A stretch of 49,296 bases of DNA from Flavobacteriales bacterium (GTDB lineage Bacteria > Bacteroidota > Bacteroidia > Flavobacteriales_D > Crocinitomicaceae), in NCBI GenBank assembly GCA_022361195.1, contig JAKSBJ010000357.1, positions 1-49,296 of the forward strand, given 5' to 3'. Position 1 is the stretch's first letter, and the number at the start of each line of letters is the position of its first letter. This document shows positions 18,253 to 27,415 of this stretch, in pieces. The translations under genes and the position numbers were made by a program. The notes under the pieces are model-generated. The model did not search any database. It was given only the letters and a program-made list of their open reading frames with translations, and was not told the origin of the DNA.

Positions 18253-20436
18253 TCATTTTATAATGGATACATTTCCTTCAATTTTTATTTTTTCTCCAAG
18301 GATTGTTTCTCCTGTGACAACATAAACAAATGTTTGAGCAGAAAGAGGTTCACCTTTAAAGGTTCCATCCCAGCCATTTCGCTGATCAGAAGATCGATAA
18401 ACCATCTTTCCCCAACGGTCATAAATTCTAAAATCAAAATCAAAGAGTCGTGGTCCCAAAACTTCTAAGACATCATTTGAACCATCATTGTTAGGTGAAA
18501 AGACATTTGGAACAAAAATTTCTGTTAAGCCTTTTATATCTACAAGAACAGTGTCTTTGTGATTACAGCCATTCAAATCTGTAGCAGTAACAACGTAAAC
18601 AGTAGCTTGATTAGGAACAACATAAGCTTCACTGCAAGCTGGGTCAACACATTCAGTAGGATCTGGACTCCAGCTAAAAGTGACATTTTCAGCTCCAGAG
18701 TTGGCGTATAATAGTACTTCCTGTCCAAGTCCTATTGCTGTATCTTTGTAAGCTGCAACATAGGGCAAGGAGTTGACAATGATTAAAACACTGTCTTGCA
18801 TAAATCCACATAGAGGGTTGGTGGCTGTAACATATACCCAGGTGGTGGTATCGGTAAAATAGGTGATAGGAGTACCTAAATCTCCAGTACTCCAACTAAT
18901 GTCATAGCCATTGTTTTCTGCTTCAATGTCTACTTCATCTCCCTTACAGATACTGATTGATTCAGGAACGTCAACAAATGGAGATGGGTGAACGGTAATC
19001 GTAATAGTGGTATCATCTCCCGTACAACCATCTAAAGTTTCGTTTGCAACTACGATAACGGTTCCTGGTGTGAGAGTAGGTGTGTGACTAAGTCCACTTT
19101 CTAAAAAGGTTCCATCTTCTTCAAACCATGAAATGTCTCCTCCCATGGATGGAGTTGCTATTAATGGAGTTGGAATATCATCTTCGCAGTAAATTAAAGT
19201 TCCGTCAACAGCAGGAGGATCTGGTTGTGGTTTTATTGTCACAACAACTTCTGTGGCTGGACCTTCACAACCTTCAGCGGTTTCGGTTACGAAATAGGAG
19301 TATGTTCCTGGAAAGTTAGTGGGAGGATTGTATTCATCAAGTGTTGAAAGAATTGGAGCGGGAGGAGGTCCGCTATACCAGCTAACATCTCCGTCATAAG
19401 ATGTTTCAGCTACAAGTGGGGAAGGTAGTTCAAATTGACAATATTCTGTTGTACCACTGATTAATGGTGCAGGAGGAATAGGATTAATGGTGATTACGAC
19501 ACTATCAGGTTCTCCTTCGCACCCCAGGGTAGTTTCTGTTTCTGTGGCATAATAAGTTACGGTTCCAACAGTTGAAGGAGGTGTAAAGGTTGATCCAACT
19601 CCTAAAGATGGACTCAAGGATGGATTGTCATACCAATTAATCGTTCCAGTGGTAGGGGAAACAACGGTTAAGTCGGCAATTGCATCTCCATCACAATAAG
19701 TAGCATCTGCTTCAATATCAATCTCTGGAGCAAAAGTGGTACAAATGATTTGTCGATTTGAACCTGTGGTTGAACCCGTACTTCCAGTCCATCCCCACAA
19801 AACAGTTGGATTTCCTCCAAACTGATTCGTAATCATGTCTCCAGAATAGGTGAGGGATAAAATGCCATCAACAAATACACTAATTGTTTGAGCAGCTCCA
19901 GGACTCCAATCAATCTGGACTAGATGTTTTTCGCAATCTTCGACATTATCAGAACCTACTAAAATTTGTGTTGGAATAACCCCTAATAAATTGTTGGGAT
20001 TTGAAGGATCGTTGTCAGTATCACCATTATCCTGAAGCGATATATGGTCGTAAGGAACATCCGAATTGGAGGCTTCCCCACTTGCTTCATTGTCTTTTGT
20101 ATCAAACTCAACGGCAAGGACATTTGTTCCCATGCCGCCATATCCCATTTCAGGGCCCGCTAAACCACTGGTCCAGGCGTCAGTTTGTAAAACAAAAGCT
20201 ACACCTTCACCACCTGCATCATCACAGCCAAAGTTGACATTAAATTGCATGGAAAAAGCAAGGTTGAGGTTAATCGTCGCATTTTGATAAAAGGAACCAT
20301 TTTCAGCTGTAACATCTTGAGTAATGTCATGACATCCGCAATCTCCAGCCATTGCATCATCTACATAGGTGAATTGCCCTATTGAAAACAAGGCGCAAAA
20401 TAAAACACAAAGGGCTAAAAGTGTGGTCTTGAGCAT
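18253..20436 (-). CDS. L-type lectin domain protein with Ig-like repeats and T9SS type B sorting domain
   Basis: 727 residues with a signal peptide (MLKTTLLALCVLFCALFSIGQ). Residues about 22-240 form a legume/L-type lectin domain: GEGVAFVLQTD, NVLAVEFDTKDN (the usual metal-site ExD region), YDHISLQ, HLVQIDWSPGAAQTISVFVDG. Four or five Ig-like repeats of about 80 residues follow, each starting with a YCxxxxI/L-type strand and containing W-Y/F (INWYDNPSLSP, VSWYSGPPP, ISWFEEDG). The C-terminus is the gliding-associated type B domain: FVPNVFSPNNDGSNDVLEV, RIYDRWGKMVYRS, GWDGTFKG, TFVYVV. Expected role: sugar-binding surface protein. It differs from its neighbours in its sorting-domain class. Confidence 0.87.
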   Translation of the reverse strand: MLKTTLLALCVLFCALFSIGQFTYVDDAMAGDCGCHDITQDVTAENGSFYQNATINLNLAFSMQFNVNFGCDDAGGEGVAFVLQTDAWTSGLAGPEMGYGGMGTNVLAVEFDTKDNEASGEASNSDVPYDHISLQDNGDTDNDPSNPNNLLGVIPTQILVGSDNVEDCEKHLVQIDWSPGAAQTISVFVDGILSLTYSGDMITNQFGGNPTVLWGWTGSTGSTTGSNRQIICTTFAPEIDIEADATYCDGDAIADLTVVSPTTGTINWYDNPSLSPSLGVGSTFTPPSTVGTVTYYATETETTLGCEGEPDSVVITINPIPPAPLISGTTEYCQFELPSPLVAETSYDGDVSWYSGPPPAPILSTLDEYNPPTNFPGTYSYFVTETAEGCEGPATEVVVTIKPQPDPPAVDGTLIYCEDDIPTPLIATPSMGGDISWFEEDGTFLESGLSHTPTLTPGTVIVVANETLDGCTGDDTTITITVHPSPFVDVPESISICKGDEVDIEAENNGYDISWSTGDLGTPITYFTDTTTWVYVTATNPLCGFMQDSVLIIVNSLPYVAAYKDTAIGLGQEVLLYANSGAENVTFSWSPDPTECVDPACSEAYVVPNQATVYVVTATDLNGCNHKDTVLVDIKGLTEIFVPNVFSPNNDGSNDVLEVLGPRLFDFDFRIYDRWGKMVYRSSDQRNGWDGTFKGEPLSAQTFVYVVTGETILGEKIKIEGNVSIIK

Positions 20437-20538
20437 TTCTGGATTAAGTAGGGACTAAATTAATATTATTCCTATTTAAAAACGAGCGAATAAAGGAAAG
20501 AGTTGTATATTTTTCACGAATAAATTAAATCAAAGAAA

Positions 20539-20886
20539 ATGAAGTTGTATCACAATCCATCCTGTTCTAAAAGCCGAGAAGGTTTAGCTTTAATTGAGCA
20601 GGCTAATCAAGAGGTTGAAGTTGTTAAGTATATAGCCAATCCTATAAATGAGGAAGAGCTTAGAAGTATAGTTGCCAAATTGGGAATAGCTGCTGAGGAT
20701 TTGGTTCGGAAGAAAGAAAAAATATTCCGGGAAAACTTTAAGGGAAAAGAATTATCAGAAGATGATTACATCCAAATGATGGTAGAGTATCCGAAATTAA
20801 TCGAACGTCCAATTTTAGTAAAAGGAGATAAAGCAGTAATTGGTCGACCGCCAGAGAAAATTCTGGAATTCTTACAGAATAATTAA
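20539..20886 (+). CDS. arsC: Arsenate reductase (ArsC, glutaredoxin-type) family protein
   Basis: 115-residue cytoplasmic thioredoxin-fold protein. YHNPSCSKSR holds the catalytic cysteine C9, and ERPILVKGDKAVIGRP holds the conserved R90 and R103 region that binds the oxyanion in ArsC. The length matches the family. No other ars genes (arsB, acr3, arsR) are adjacent, so a general redox or housekeeping role cannot be excluded. ArsC-like orphans are frequent in Bacteroidota. Confidence 0.85.
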   Translation: MKLYHNPSCSKSREGLALIEQANQEVEVVKYIANPINEEELRSIVAKLGIAAEDLVRKKEKIFRENFKGKELSEDDYIQMMVEYPKLIERPILVKGDKAVIGRPPEKILEFLQNN

Positions 20887-20907
20887 AAAAGAGGGTAGAA
20901 ATTGCGC

Positions 20908-21063
20908 TTACTCAGCTGACTCTTCTACCAATCTTTTAGGACGCAACATTTTCATTGTTCCTAATGTTACCCAAAACGGAATTACGAATCCCATTAAGAA
21001 AGCTAAACACCAGAAGGCCATAAGACCAATCAATAAAAATACGCAGAATCCTAAAGCTACCAT
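20908..21063 (-). CDS. Small membrane protein, 51 aa, unknown
   Basis: Short minus-strand frame from ATG 21063 to TAA 20908. The translation is strongly hydrophobic for about 36 residues (it begins MVALGFCVFLLIGLMAFW and continues CLAFLMGFVIPFWVTLG), with one or two membrane passes. It ends in a basic and then acidic tail (MLRPKRLVEESAE). Codon use (GTA, TTA, GGA, TTC) fits the neighbours, and the gap between arsC and fumC is otherwise unexplained. A weak promoter may exist: TAACTTTA (21111-21104), one mismatch from consensus, with TTG 21 bp further upstream. No family is recognised. The tail after the hydrophobic part argues against random sequence, but no comparison could be made. Confidence 0.6.
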   Translation of the reverse strand: MVALGFCVFLLIGLMAFWCLAFLMGFVIPFWVTLGTMKMLRPKRLVEESAE

Positions 21064-21233
21064 GATCTAATATATTGTTACTTTTGTGGTAAAATTTACG
21101 ACGTAAAGTTAATATATATTCTTAAATAGAAACAAGTTTTCAGTAAACATTCTCTTTTTTTCAGGATATCATGGTTGAAAAAAGATGGAAAAGAGAAAGT
21201 TAAGACAGAAGCTTGCAGAATGACAAAATAATT

Positions 21234-22631
21234 ATGGAATACAGAATTGAAAAAGACACCATTGGAGAGGTAAAAGTTCCTGCTGATAAGTATTGGGGAG
21301 CACAAACCGAACGTTCAAGAAATAACTTTAAAATTGGTCCTGCGGCATCTATGCCTTTGGAGGTAGTTTATGGATTTGCTTATTTGAAAAAAGCGGCAGC
21401 TTATACCAATTGTGAGTTAGGTGTTCTTTCTGAAGAAAAAAGAAATTTAATTGGTCAGGTTTGCGATGAAATTTTAGCTGGAAAATTGGATGACCAATTT
21501 CCCTTAGTGATTTGGCAAACGGGATCAGGTACGCAGTCTAATATGAATGTGAATGAGGTAATTGCTCACCGCGCGCATGAATTAGCTGGTAATAAAATTG
21601 GAGAAGGGGAAAAAACACTTTTACCAAATGATGATGTAAATAAGTCTCAGTCTTCAAATGATACGTTCCCAACAGGAATGCACATTGCAGCATATAAAAT
21701 GATTGTTGAAAAAACCATTCCTGGTGTTGAGGCTCTTTTGAATACCCTCAAAAAGAAATCGGCCGATTTTAAAGATGTGGTAAAAATTGGGCGTACGCAT
21801 TTAATGGATGCAACTCCTTTAACATTAGGACAAGAATTTGGTGGATATGCTTCACAATTAGAGCATGGTTTAAAAGCTTTACGTAACACAATGGCTCATT
21901 TGGCCGAATTGGCTTTGGGTGGGACTGCTGTAGGTACGGGCTTGAATACGCCAAAAGGGTATGATGTTTTGGTTGCAAAGTATATTGCTGAGTTTAGTGG
22001 ACTCCCATTCGTAACGGCTGAAAATAAATTTGAGGCGTTAGCAGCTCACGACGCAATTGTTGAAACGCACGGAGCTTTAAAACAATTGGCTGTTTCTTTG
22101 AACAAAATTGCCAACGATATCCGTTTAATGGCATCAGGACCACGATCGGGAATTGGAGAAATTACCATTCCAGCTAACGAGCCAGGGTCGTCCATTATGC
22201 CAGGAAAAGTAAACCCTACACAATGTGAAGCTATGACAATGGTTTGTGCACAGGTGATGGGTAACGATGTTGCTGTTACTGTTGGAGGAACACAAGGTCA
22301 TTATGAGTTGAATGTATTTAAACCAATGATGGCTGCTAATATCTTACAGTCGGCTGAGTTGATTGGAGATGCTTGTATTTCTTTTGATGAGAATTGTGCT
22401 CAAGGTATTGAACCTAATCATACTAGAATTCAAGAATTATTGAACAACTCTTTGATGTTGGTAACTGCTTTAAATACAAAAATTGGATATTACAAAGCAG
22501 CTGAAATTGCAAACACAGCACATGCTAACGGAACAACTTTGAGAGAAGAAGCAATTCGATTGGGGTATGTGCCAGAGGAGAAATACGAAGAGTGGGTTGA
22601 TCCTACGAAAATGATTGGTTCCTTAGACTAA
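21234..22631 (+). CDS. fumC: Fumarate hydratase class II
   Basis: 465-residue TCA-cycle enzyme, a homotetramer that interconverts fumarate and malate without an iron-sulfur cluster. The family signature [11 protein letters not shown] is at residues 318-328. Other conserved segments are [32 protein letters not shown] and [22 protein letters not shown] 21234 is preferred to the in-frame TTG at 21213 because it starts the canonical [20 protein letters not shown]. The preceding 170 bp contain TACTTTTG (21079-21086), a match to the -7 box, though without a clear -33. thiL follows 19 bp downstream and is probably in the same transcript. Confidence 0.97.
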   Translation: MEYRIEKDTIGEVKVPADKYWGAQTERSRNNFKIGPAASMPLEVVYGFAYLKKAAAYTNCELGVLSEEKRNLIGQVCDEILAGKLDDQFPLVIWQTGSGTQSNMNVNEVIAHRAHELAGNKIGEGEKTLLPNDDVNKSQSSNDTFPTGMHIAAYKMIVEKTIPGVEALLNTLKKKSADFKDVVKIGRTHLMDATPLTLGQEFGGYASQLEHGLKALRNTMAHLAELALGGTAVGTGLNTPKGYDVLVAKYIAEFSGLPFVTAENKFEALAAHDAIVETHGALKQLAVSLNKIANDIRLMASGPRSGIGEITIPANEPGSSIMPGKVNPTQCEAMTMVCAQVMGNDVAVTVGGTQGHYELNVFKPMMAANILQSAELIGDACISFDENCAQGIEPNHTRIQELLNNSLMLVTALNTKIGYYKAAEIANTAHANGTTLREEAIRLGYVPEEKYEEWVDPTKMIGSLD

Positions 22632-22650
22632 AAAAAGGGGAAGTGAGAAT

Positions 22651-23676
22651 ATGGAGAAGAGAACAGAGATTGAAAATCTTGGAGAGTTTGGTTTAATTGA
22701 TAAGTTGACCGAAAAAACACAGAAGTATCAAGATTCTACCATAAAAGGAATTGGAGATGATGCGGCAGTAATTGATTCGGGAGATTATTTTACCCTGGTT
22801 TCAACTGATATGCTAGTGGAGGGAATTCATTTTGATATGATGTACACTCCACTTCGTCATTTAGGGTATAAATCTATCATCGTAAACTTGTCGGATATCT
22901 ATGCTATGAATGGTGAAGCAAAACAAGTCACTGTTTCAATAGCTGTTTCCAGCCGATTTTCTGTAGAGGCATTGGAAGAAATTTATGCCGGAATTCATAA
23001 AGCTTGCGAATTGTACAAGGTAGATTTGGTAGGAGGAGATACTACTTCTTCTACCTCCGGGTTAATTATTTCGGTCACAGCGATGGGAACTGTTGCTAAA
23101 GATGAAATTGTTTATCGAAGTGGTGGTAAGGAAAATGACTTGTTGGTTGTGAGTGGAAACCTTGGAGGAGCTTACATGGGGCTGCAGGTTTTAGAGAGAG
23201 AGAAAGAAGTATATAAAGACAATCCAAATATGCAACCACAGTTGGAAGGGGTAGATTATATTTTGGAACGTCAGCTAAAACCAGAAGCTCGTAAGGACAT
23301 TGTTCATCATTTGAGTGAGTTGGGAATCATGCCAACATCGATGATCGATATTTCGGATGGTCTGGCATCAGAGGTTAAGCATTTGTGTAAAGCTGGTGGA
23401 TTAGGAGCTGAAATCTACGATGAAAAACTTCCAATTGATCAGGAAACATATGACGTAGCTCGGGATTTTAATTTGGATCCAAGTACGTGTGCCTTGAATG
23501 GAGGAGAGGATTATGAATTATTGTTTTCAATTTCTCAAAACGATTACGATAAAATTAAAGACAGTAAACACATGACGGTTGTCGGGCATTATACTGATAA
23601 AAACGCAGGTGTAAATGTAGTGGATAGAAATGGTCAAAGTATTCCAATGGAAGCCCAGGGCTGGACTCATTTCTAA
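22651..23676 (+). CDS. thiL: Thiamine-monophosphate kinase
   Basis: 341 residues. Phosphorylates thiamine monophosphate to thiamine pyrophosphate with ATP. Motifs: GEFGLIDKL, GIGDDAAVID with the metal/ATP-binding aspartates, STDMLVEGIHFD, YKSIIVNLSDIYAMNGEAKQ, LVGGDTTSS, IDISDGLASEVKH and NGGEDYELLFS. It lies 19 bp after fumC with an AGGGGAAG stretch upstream. It shares a bidirectional terminator with the convergent adhesin gene. No other thiamine gene is in the window. Confidence 0.96.
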   Translation: MEKRTEIENLGEFGLIDKLTEKTQKYQDSTIKGIGDDAAVIDSGDYFTLVSTDMLVEGIHFDMMYTPLRHLGYKSIIVNLSDIYAMNGEAKQVTVSIAVSSRFSVEALEEIYAGIHKACELYKVDLVGGDTTSSTSGLIISVTAMGTVAKDEIVYRSGGKENDLLVVSGNLGGAYMGLQVLEREKEVYKDNPNMQPQLEGVDYILERQLKPEARKDIVHHLSELGIMPTSMIDISDGLASEVKHLCKAGGLGAEIYDEKLPIDQETYDVARDFNLDPSTCALNGGEDYELLFSISQNDYDKIKDSKHMTVVGHYTDKNAGVNVVDRNGQSIPMEAQGWTHF

Positions 23677-23700
23677 ATCTTATATTATTTTTTGTATATA

Positions 23701-23736
23701 AAAAAAGCGGGTCGAAATTTTCGACCCGCTTTTTAT
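23701..23736. terminator. Bidirectional terminator between thiL and the choice-of-anchor L gene
   Basis: GCGGGTCG (23707-23714), a 7-nt loop and CGACCCGC (23722-23729) form a perfect, GC-rich stem that can extend through the flanking A and T runs. Six A residues precede it and five T residues follow, so it can work in both directions for the convergent genes. Confidence 0.93.
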
Positions 23737-23752
23737 TTATCTGTGATAAGAA

Positions 23753-26700
23753 TTATTTCGTTCCAATTAATTGGATGGTTCCTTGTCCGCTGAATGGATC
23801 TCCATTTTCAGCTTCACCTTCATAAATGTAGAAGTAAACACCGTCTCTACATTGAGATCCGCTTTGGTCAGTTCCATCCCATCCTTCTGTGATGTGATTC
23901 AACTCAGCCATTTTTACTCCCCAACGGTTTACAATGACAACATTTATTTCTTTAACCGCTTGTGAAAGGAATTCAAAAGTGAAGATATCATTTACACCAT
24001 CACCATCTGGTGTAAAGATATTAACAGGTTTAAAGATAAGTGGATCGTAAACTGTAATTGTTTTACATGTTGTATCCACACATCCATTGTGGTTTTGAAC
24101 AATCAAACAAACATCATATTCTCCACCATGCTCATAACAAGTATCCAATACCTGATTAAATCCTTCTGTACCTTCATAGTAAGTCCATGGTTCAGAAGTT
24201 GGATCTTGTGGAGTATTTAAGTGCCACCATCCAGATGTATCAGCCAAAGGATCTTCCAATAATGCAAAGTCAGTTGAAGTGTTTACAAACTCAGCACAAA
24301 CAACAGCTGTTCCGGCTAAGTTCCCATCTAGCTGAGCAGAAGTAACAGTAAAGTCAGCGTGAGGAATTAATGAATCCAATACAATTTGCTGAGTTAATAC
24401 ACAACCGTTATTATCCGTTACGGTAATTTGGTATGAACCAGGATTTAATCCTCCCCATGTTGTGTTTTCTGTTTCTGCACCAGTTTCCTGGTTAACCCAT
24501 GTATATGTATAATCTGGTGTTCCTCCTCCAGCAGCGGCAAATACTTTTCCGTTACCTGATTGGTACGAGTATAATCTACAGTAAGCAGGCTCATATCCAA
24601 TTTCAGTGAAGATTAGCTGTGGTGGGTATTCAATTGTGTAATCAATTGTTGTAGAACAAAGTGAGTCGTTAATTGTAATGGTGTAATCACCAGGTCCCAT
24701 TTTGTTATTGAAAGTAGCTCCAATTCCTCCAACTCCTCCTGGATTAGGCTCCCAGAAGTAAGAAATATTATCGTAGTCTCCCTGGTATCCGTAAACAGAG
24801 TCAACTTCAACCCATCCAGTAGGAATTCCATAACATTGTGGTTGGTTGATATCCAAATCAGCTGTGATCGGATCTGGCTGATCTAAGAATACTGCTCCAC
24901 TTACCTCACATCCTTTAGCATCAACTACAGTGGCATAGTACCATCCAGTTCCAAGGTTGTTCGCCGTGTTGGAATTAGAAACGTTTAGTACGTCAGGAAC
25001 TGTATCCGTAATTGTATAGGTGTAATCTCCATTACCACCTGTTACGTTTGCTGTAACTGATCCATCAGTAAATCCAAAACAGTTAGGCTCATTCCATGTA
25101 AAGTGGAAATCCATTTCGTCTGGTTCTTCAATTTCAAATGTTTCAGACCATGAACATCCAAACTGGTCAGTAACGACAACAGTCCAAAGACCTCCAGTAA
25201 GGTTGTCAATGTCAGAAGATCCTCCATCAGGAATTCCAGTATCAGAAGAGTAAGTTCCGGTAGTCGTGTTCCAATCTACATCAAATGGAGGCATCAAACC
25301 ACCAGTAATGTTCGTTACAAAAGCTCCACCATCAGCAGCGTCAAAGCAACTTACGTTTCTCAAGCTATCTAAAATAAAATCAGCTTCAACCTCATTAGCT
25401 CCAAGTGGCACAAACACAACAGTATCCGAAGTACATCCATTTTCATCTGTTACAGAAAGAATATAGTTAATACCTCCAGCTAAATCGTTAAATACTCCTG
25501 AAGGTTGAGGACCTACAAATCCTACTAATTCATATGTCCAGGTTGGGAAATCAGGACTTACTGTAATAGATCCTAAAGTTGGTGATGGTGCTCCAGGGCA
25601 ATCTGTAGCATCAACAACTGTAATATCATCAATATCTACTCCTCCAATTAAAATCTCAACTGAATCGGTAATTGTGAAACATCCATCCTCAATGGTCAAA
25701 TAGTACCATGAATCTGAAGTTGGACTAGCTGTAATATCTGCAGTGGTTTCTCCTGTTGGGTCCCATTCGTAAGTTACAGGAGTTGAATAAGGATCAATAA
25801 CCGTAGAGGTTATGTCGGCTCCTGCTGCCGGGCATATCGTAAATTCATCTTCATTAAACACAATAGACGGGGTTGGTGCAGGATCAATGGTTACTTCAAT
25901 TGTACCCGTCGCATCTACTCCACAGGCGTCTGTTGCATCAATCGTATAGGTCGTTGTTCCGGCCGTTAAACCAGGGACCCATAATTCCGAGCCGGATCCA
26001 CCTCCTGGTGTCCAGGTCATTTCAATAGGGTCTATACCTCCATCTGTGGTGACGGCTATTAAGACGGAATCTTGCGGACAGGTAATGGTTGTGTCGGTTG
26101 AAATAATTTCATAAGGCATGGGGTCTATGACCTCTATGGTGGCGGTGGTTGTTACGGTATCGCCACACTCATTTAAGAATGAAACTGAAATAGTAATAGT
26201 CTCAGTTCCTTCATCTAAAGCATCCAAATAAGGAGCGATGTAGAACGAAACTGTATCAACACCAATTCCCATATCAACAGATCCATCTAAAGCATCGTAG
26301 TCTGTACCTCCAATAGCAGTACCTCCAATTTCGTACTCAACAGTAATGGCAACTGTATCTGCCTCTTCAGGTCGAATAAACTCTACTAATGCTGAGTCAC
26401 ATCCTTCAATAATTGCATCATCTCCAATTGCAGATGTTACCTCAACTGAGATACCATTTGAAGAGAATGAACTAGCTTCTAAGAATACGGCAGAATCCCA
26501 TGCCATATCTCCAGCATCACCAATTGCAATCTTAATGTGATAAGTTTCTCCACATTCTACTGAAGCTGCAGCTTGTAATACTGTTGTGTGACCGTCGTAT
26601 TGCACGGCAGTTCCACCAGCATTACTTACATAGTATTCACAGTTTTCACATGGCCCTGCATCTGCAGTACCATTGTTAACGTTATTAATTGCCACTGGAG

Positions 26701-27274
26701 TTGTTGTTCCAGGAATTAATGCAATATTTTCTGCACCTGCTGTATATGGTCCAGCAAAACCAGGTCCACTAATAAAGAAACCAAAAACATCGTTATAAGT
26801 AGAACCTACATATTCAGGATATTCTTCTGAAGCAAAAATGTAATTAAATACAACTGAATCTCCATCAGGGATAAAGTCAAATTCTAGTACCGCTTCGTTA
26901 TTTACAACAGCTGTTGAAATTGCATTCAAATCCGGATCATTCGGGTCTGTTGCAACACCATCATTATCCGTTGCTCCACCAGCATCGTTTGGCCCAACTG
27001 CCAATGCGCAGTTACCAGTCGCTAAAATTACTCCTTCGTCAATTGGGAAGGTTGTTCCATCCGCATCAAAGTATCCGGCCATTGCCTGAACCGATGTTGC
27101 GAGGGGAACTGAATAGTTGAATTCAACATTCATGATTACTACCCCGGTTCCTACCAACACATCCTCAACCAGCTCTTCCGGAGTTAAAACATTTTCCACT
27201 ACAATTGCTTGTGATTTTGCGGTCATCGAACCGAGAAGCAATAAGAAGGAAACAATCAGCTTTTTCATATCCAT
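23753..27274 (-). CDS. Choice-of-anchor L domain protein with SprB-like repeats and T9SS type B sorting domain
   Basis: 1173-residue secreted protein. Signal peptide MDMKKLIVSFLLLLGSMTAKS (M3 at 27268 is an equally good start). Residues about 22-275 match the choice-of-anchor L domain: PIDEGVILATGN, VLEFDFIPDGDSVVFNYIFA, SEEYPEYVGSTYNDVFGFFI, GETYHIKIAIGDAGD. A Calx-beta-like part (DYDALDGSVDMGIGVDTVSF) follows. Several ~80-residue SprB-type repeats come next (VSCFDAADGGAFVTNITGG, PNCFGFTDGSVTANVTGGNG, PQCYGIPTGWVEVDSVYG), each with Cys-Y/F near its start. The end is a type B domain: PVNIFTPDGDGVNDIFTFEF, VVIVNRWGVKM, GWDGTDQSG, GVYFYIY. It is likely a surface adhesin or gliding-associated cargo. 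Confidence 0.88.
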   Translation of the reverse strand: MDMKKLIVSFLLLLGSMTAKSQAIVVENVLTPEELVEDVLVGTGVVIMNVEFNYSVPLATSVQAMAGYFDADGTTFPIDEGVILATGNCALAVGPNDAGGATDNDGVATDPNDPDLNAISTAVVNNEAVLEFDFIPDGDSVVFNYIFASEEYPEYVGSTYNDVFGFFISGPGFAGPYTAGAENIALIPGTTTPVAINNVNNGTADAGPCENCEYYVSNAGGTAVQYDGHTTVLQAAASVECGETYHIKIAIGDAGDMAWDSAVFLEASSFSSNGISVEVTSAIGDDAIIEGCDSALVEFIRPEEADTVAITVEYEIGGTAIGGTDYDALDGSVDMGIGVDTVSFYIAPYLDALDEGTETITISVSFLNECGDTVTTTATIEVIDPMPYEIISTDTTITCPQDSVLIAVTTDGGIDPIEMTWTPGGGSGSELWVPGLTAGTTTYTIDATDACGVDATGTIEVTIDPAPTPSIVFNEDEFTICPAAGADITSTVIDPYSTPVTYEWDPTGETTADITASPTSDSWYYLTIEDGCFTITDSVEILIGGVDIDDITVVDATDCPGAPSPTLGSITVSPDFPTWTYELVGFVGPQPSGVFNDLAGGINYILSVTDENGCTSDTVVFVPLGANEVEADFILDSLRNVSCFDAADGGAFVTNITGGLMPPFDVDWNTTTGTYSSDTGIPDGGSSDIDNLTGGLWTVVVTDQFGCSWSETFEIEEPDEMDFHFTWNEPNCFGFTDGSVTANVTGGNGDYTYTITDTVPDVLNVSNSNTANNLGTGWYYATVVDAKGCEVSGAVFLDQPDPITADLDINQPQCYGIPTGWVEVDSVYGYQGDYDNISYFWEPNPGGVGGIGATFNNKMGPGDYTITINDSLCSTTIDYTIEYPPQLIFTEIGYEPAYCRLYSYQSGNGKVFAAAGGGTPDYTYTWVNQETGAETENTTWGGLNPGSYQITVTDNNGCVLTQQIVLDSLIPHADFTVTSAQLDGNLAGTAVVCAEFVNTSTDFALLEDPLADTSGWWHLNTPQDPTSEPWTYYEGTEGFNQVLDTCYEHGGEYDVCLIVQNHNGCVDTTCKTITVYDPLIFKPVNIFTPDGDGVNDIFTFEFLSQAVKEINVVIVNRWGVKMAELNHITEGWDGTDQSGSQCRDGVYFYIYEGEAENGDPFSGQGTIQLIGTK

Positions 27275-27335
27275 TTTTATAAGTCTTTATTGGGTGCCTA
27301 ACCTTAAAGACCAAAAACGGTCCTAAAAGGTTGCA

Positions 27336-27343
27336 CAAAAGTA
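27336..27343 (-). promoter_or_regulatory. Candidate -7 box (TACTTTTG) for the adhesin gene
   Basis: Minus-strand match to TAnnTTTG, 62 bp upstream of the ATG. The 5' untranslated stretch it would create contains a small GACC...GGTC hairpin. The -33 element is not obvious. Confidence 0.45.
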
Positions 27344-27365
27344 CAGTAATTTTTTGAGTTTCTTT

Positions 27366-27397
27366 TTGAAGCTAAATCTAAAGTATTTGTACCTTTG
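27366..27397 (+). promoter_or_regulatory. Promoter for the M20 dipeptidase operon
   Basis: TTG (27366-27368), a 21-bp spacer and TACCTTTG (27390-27397) fit the Bacteroidota -33/-7 arrangement. The transcript would start near 27403, giving a short leader to the ATG at 27416. Confidence 0.6.
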
Positions 27398-27415
27398 GAA
27401 ACCTAAAATAACTCT

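Noticed and set aside
20539..20886. Arsenic resistance island
   Set aside because: Only an ArsC-family gene is present; no transporter or ArsR regulator is adjacent.
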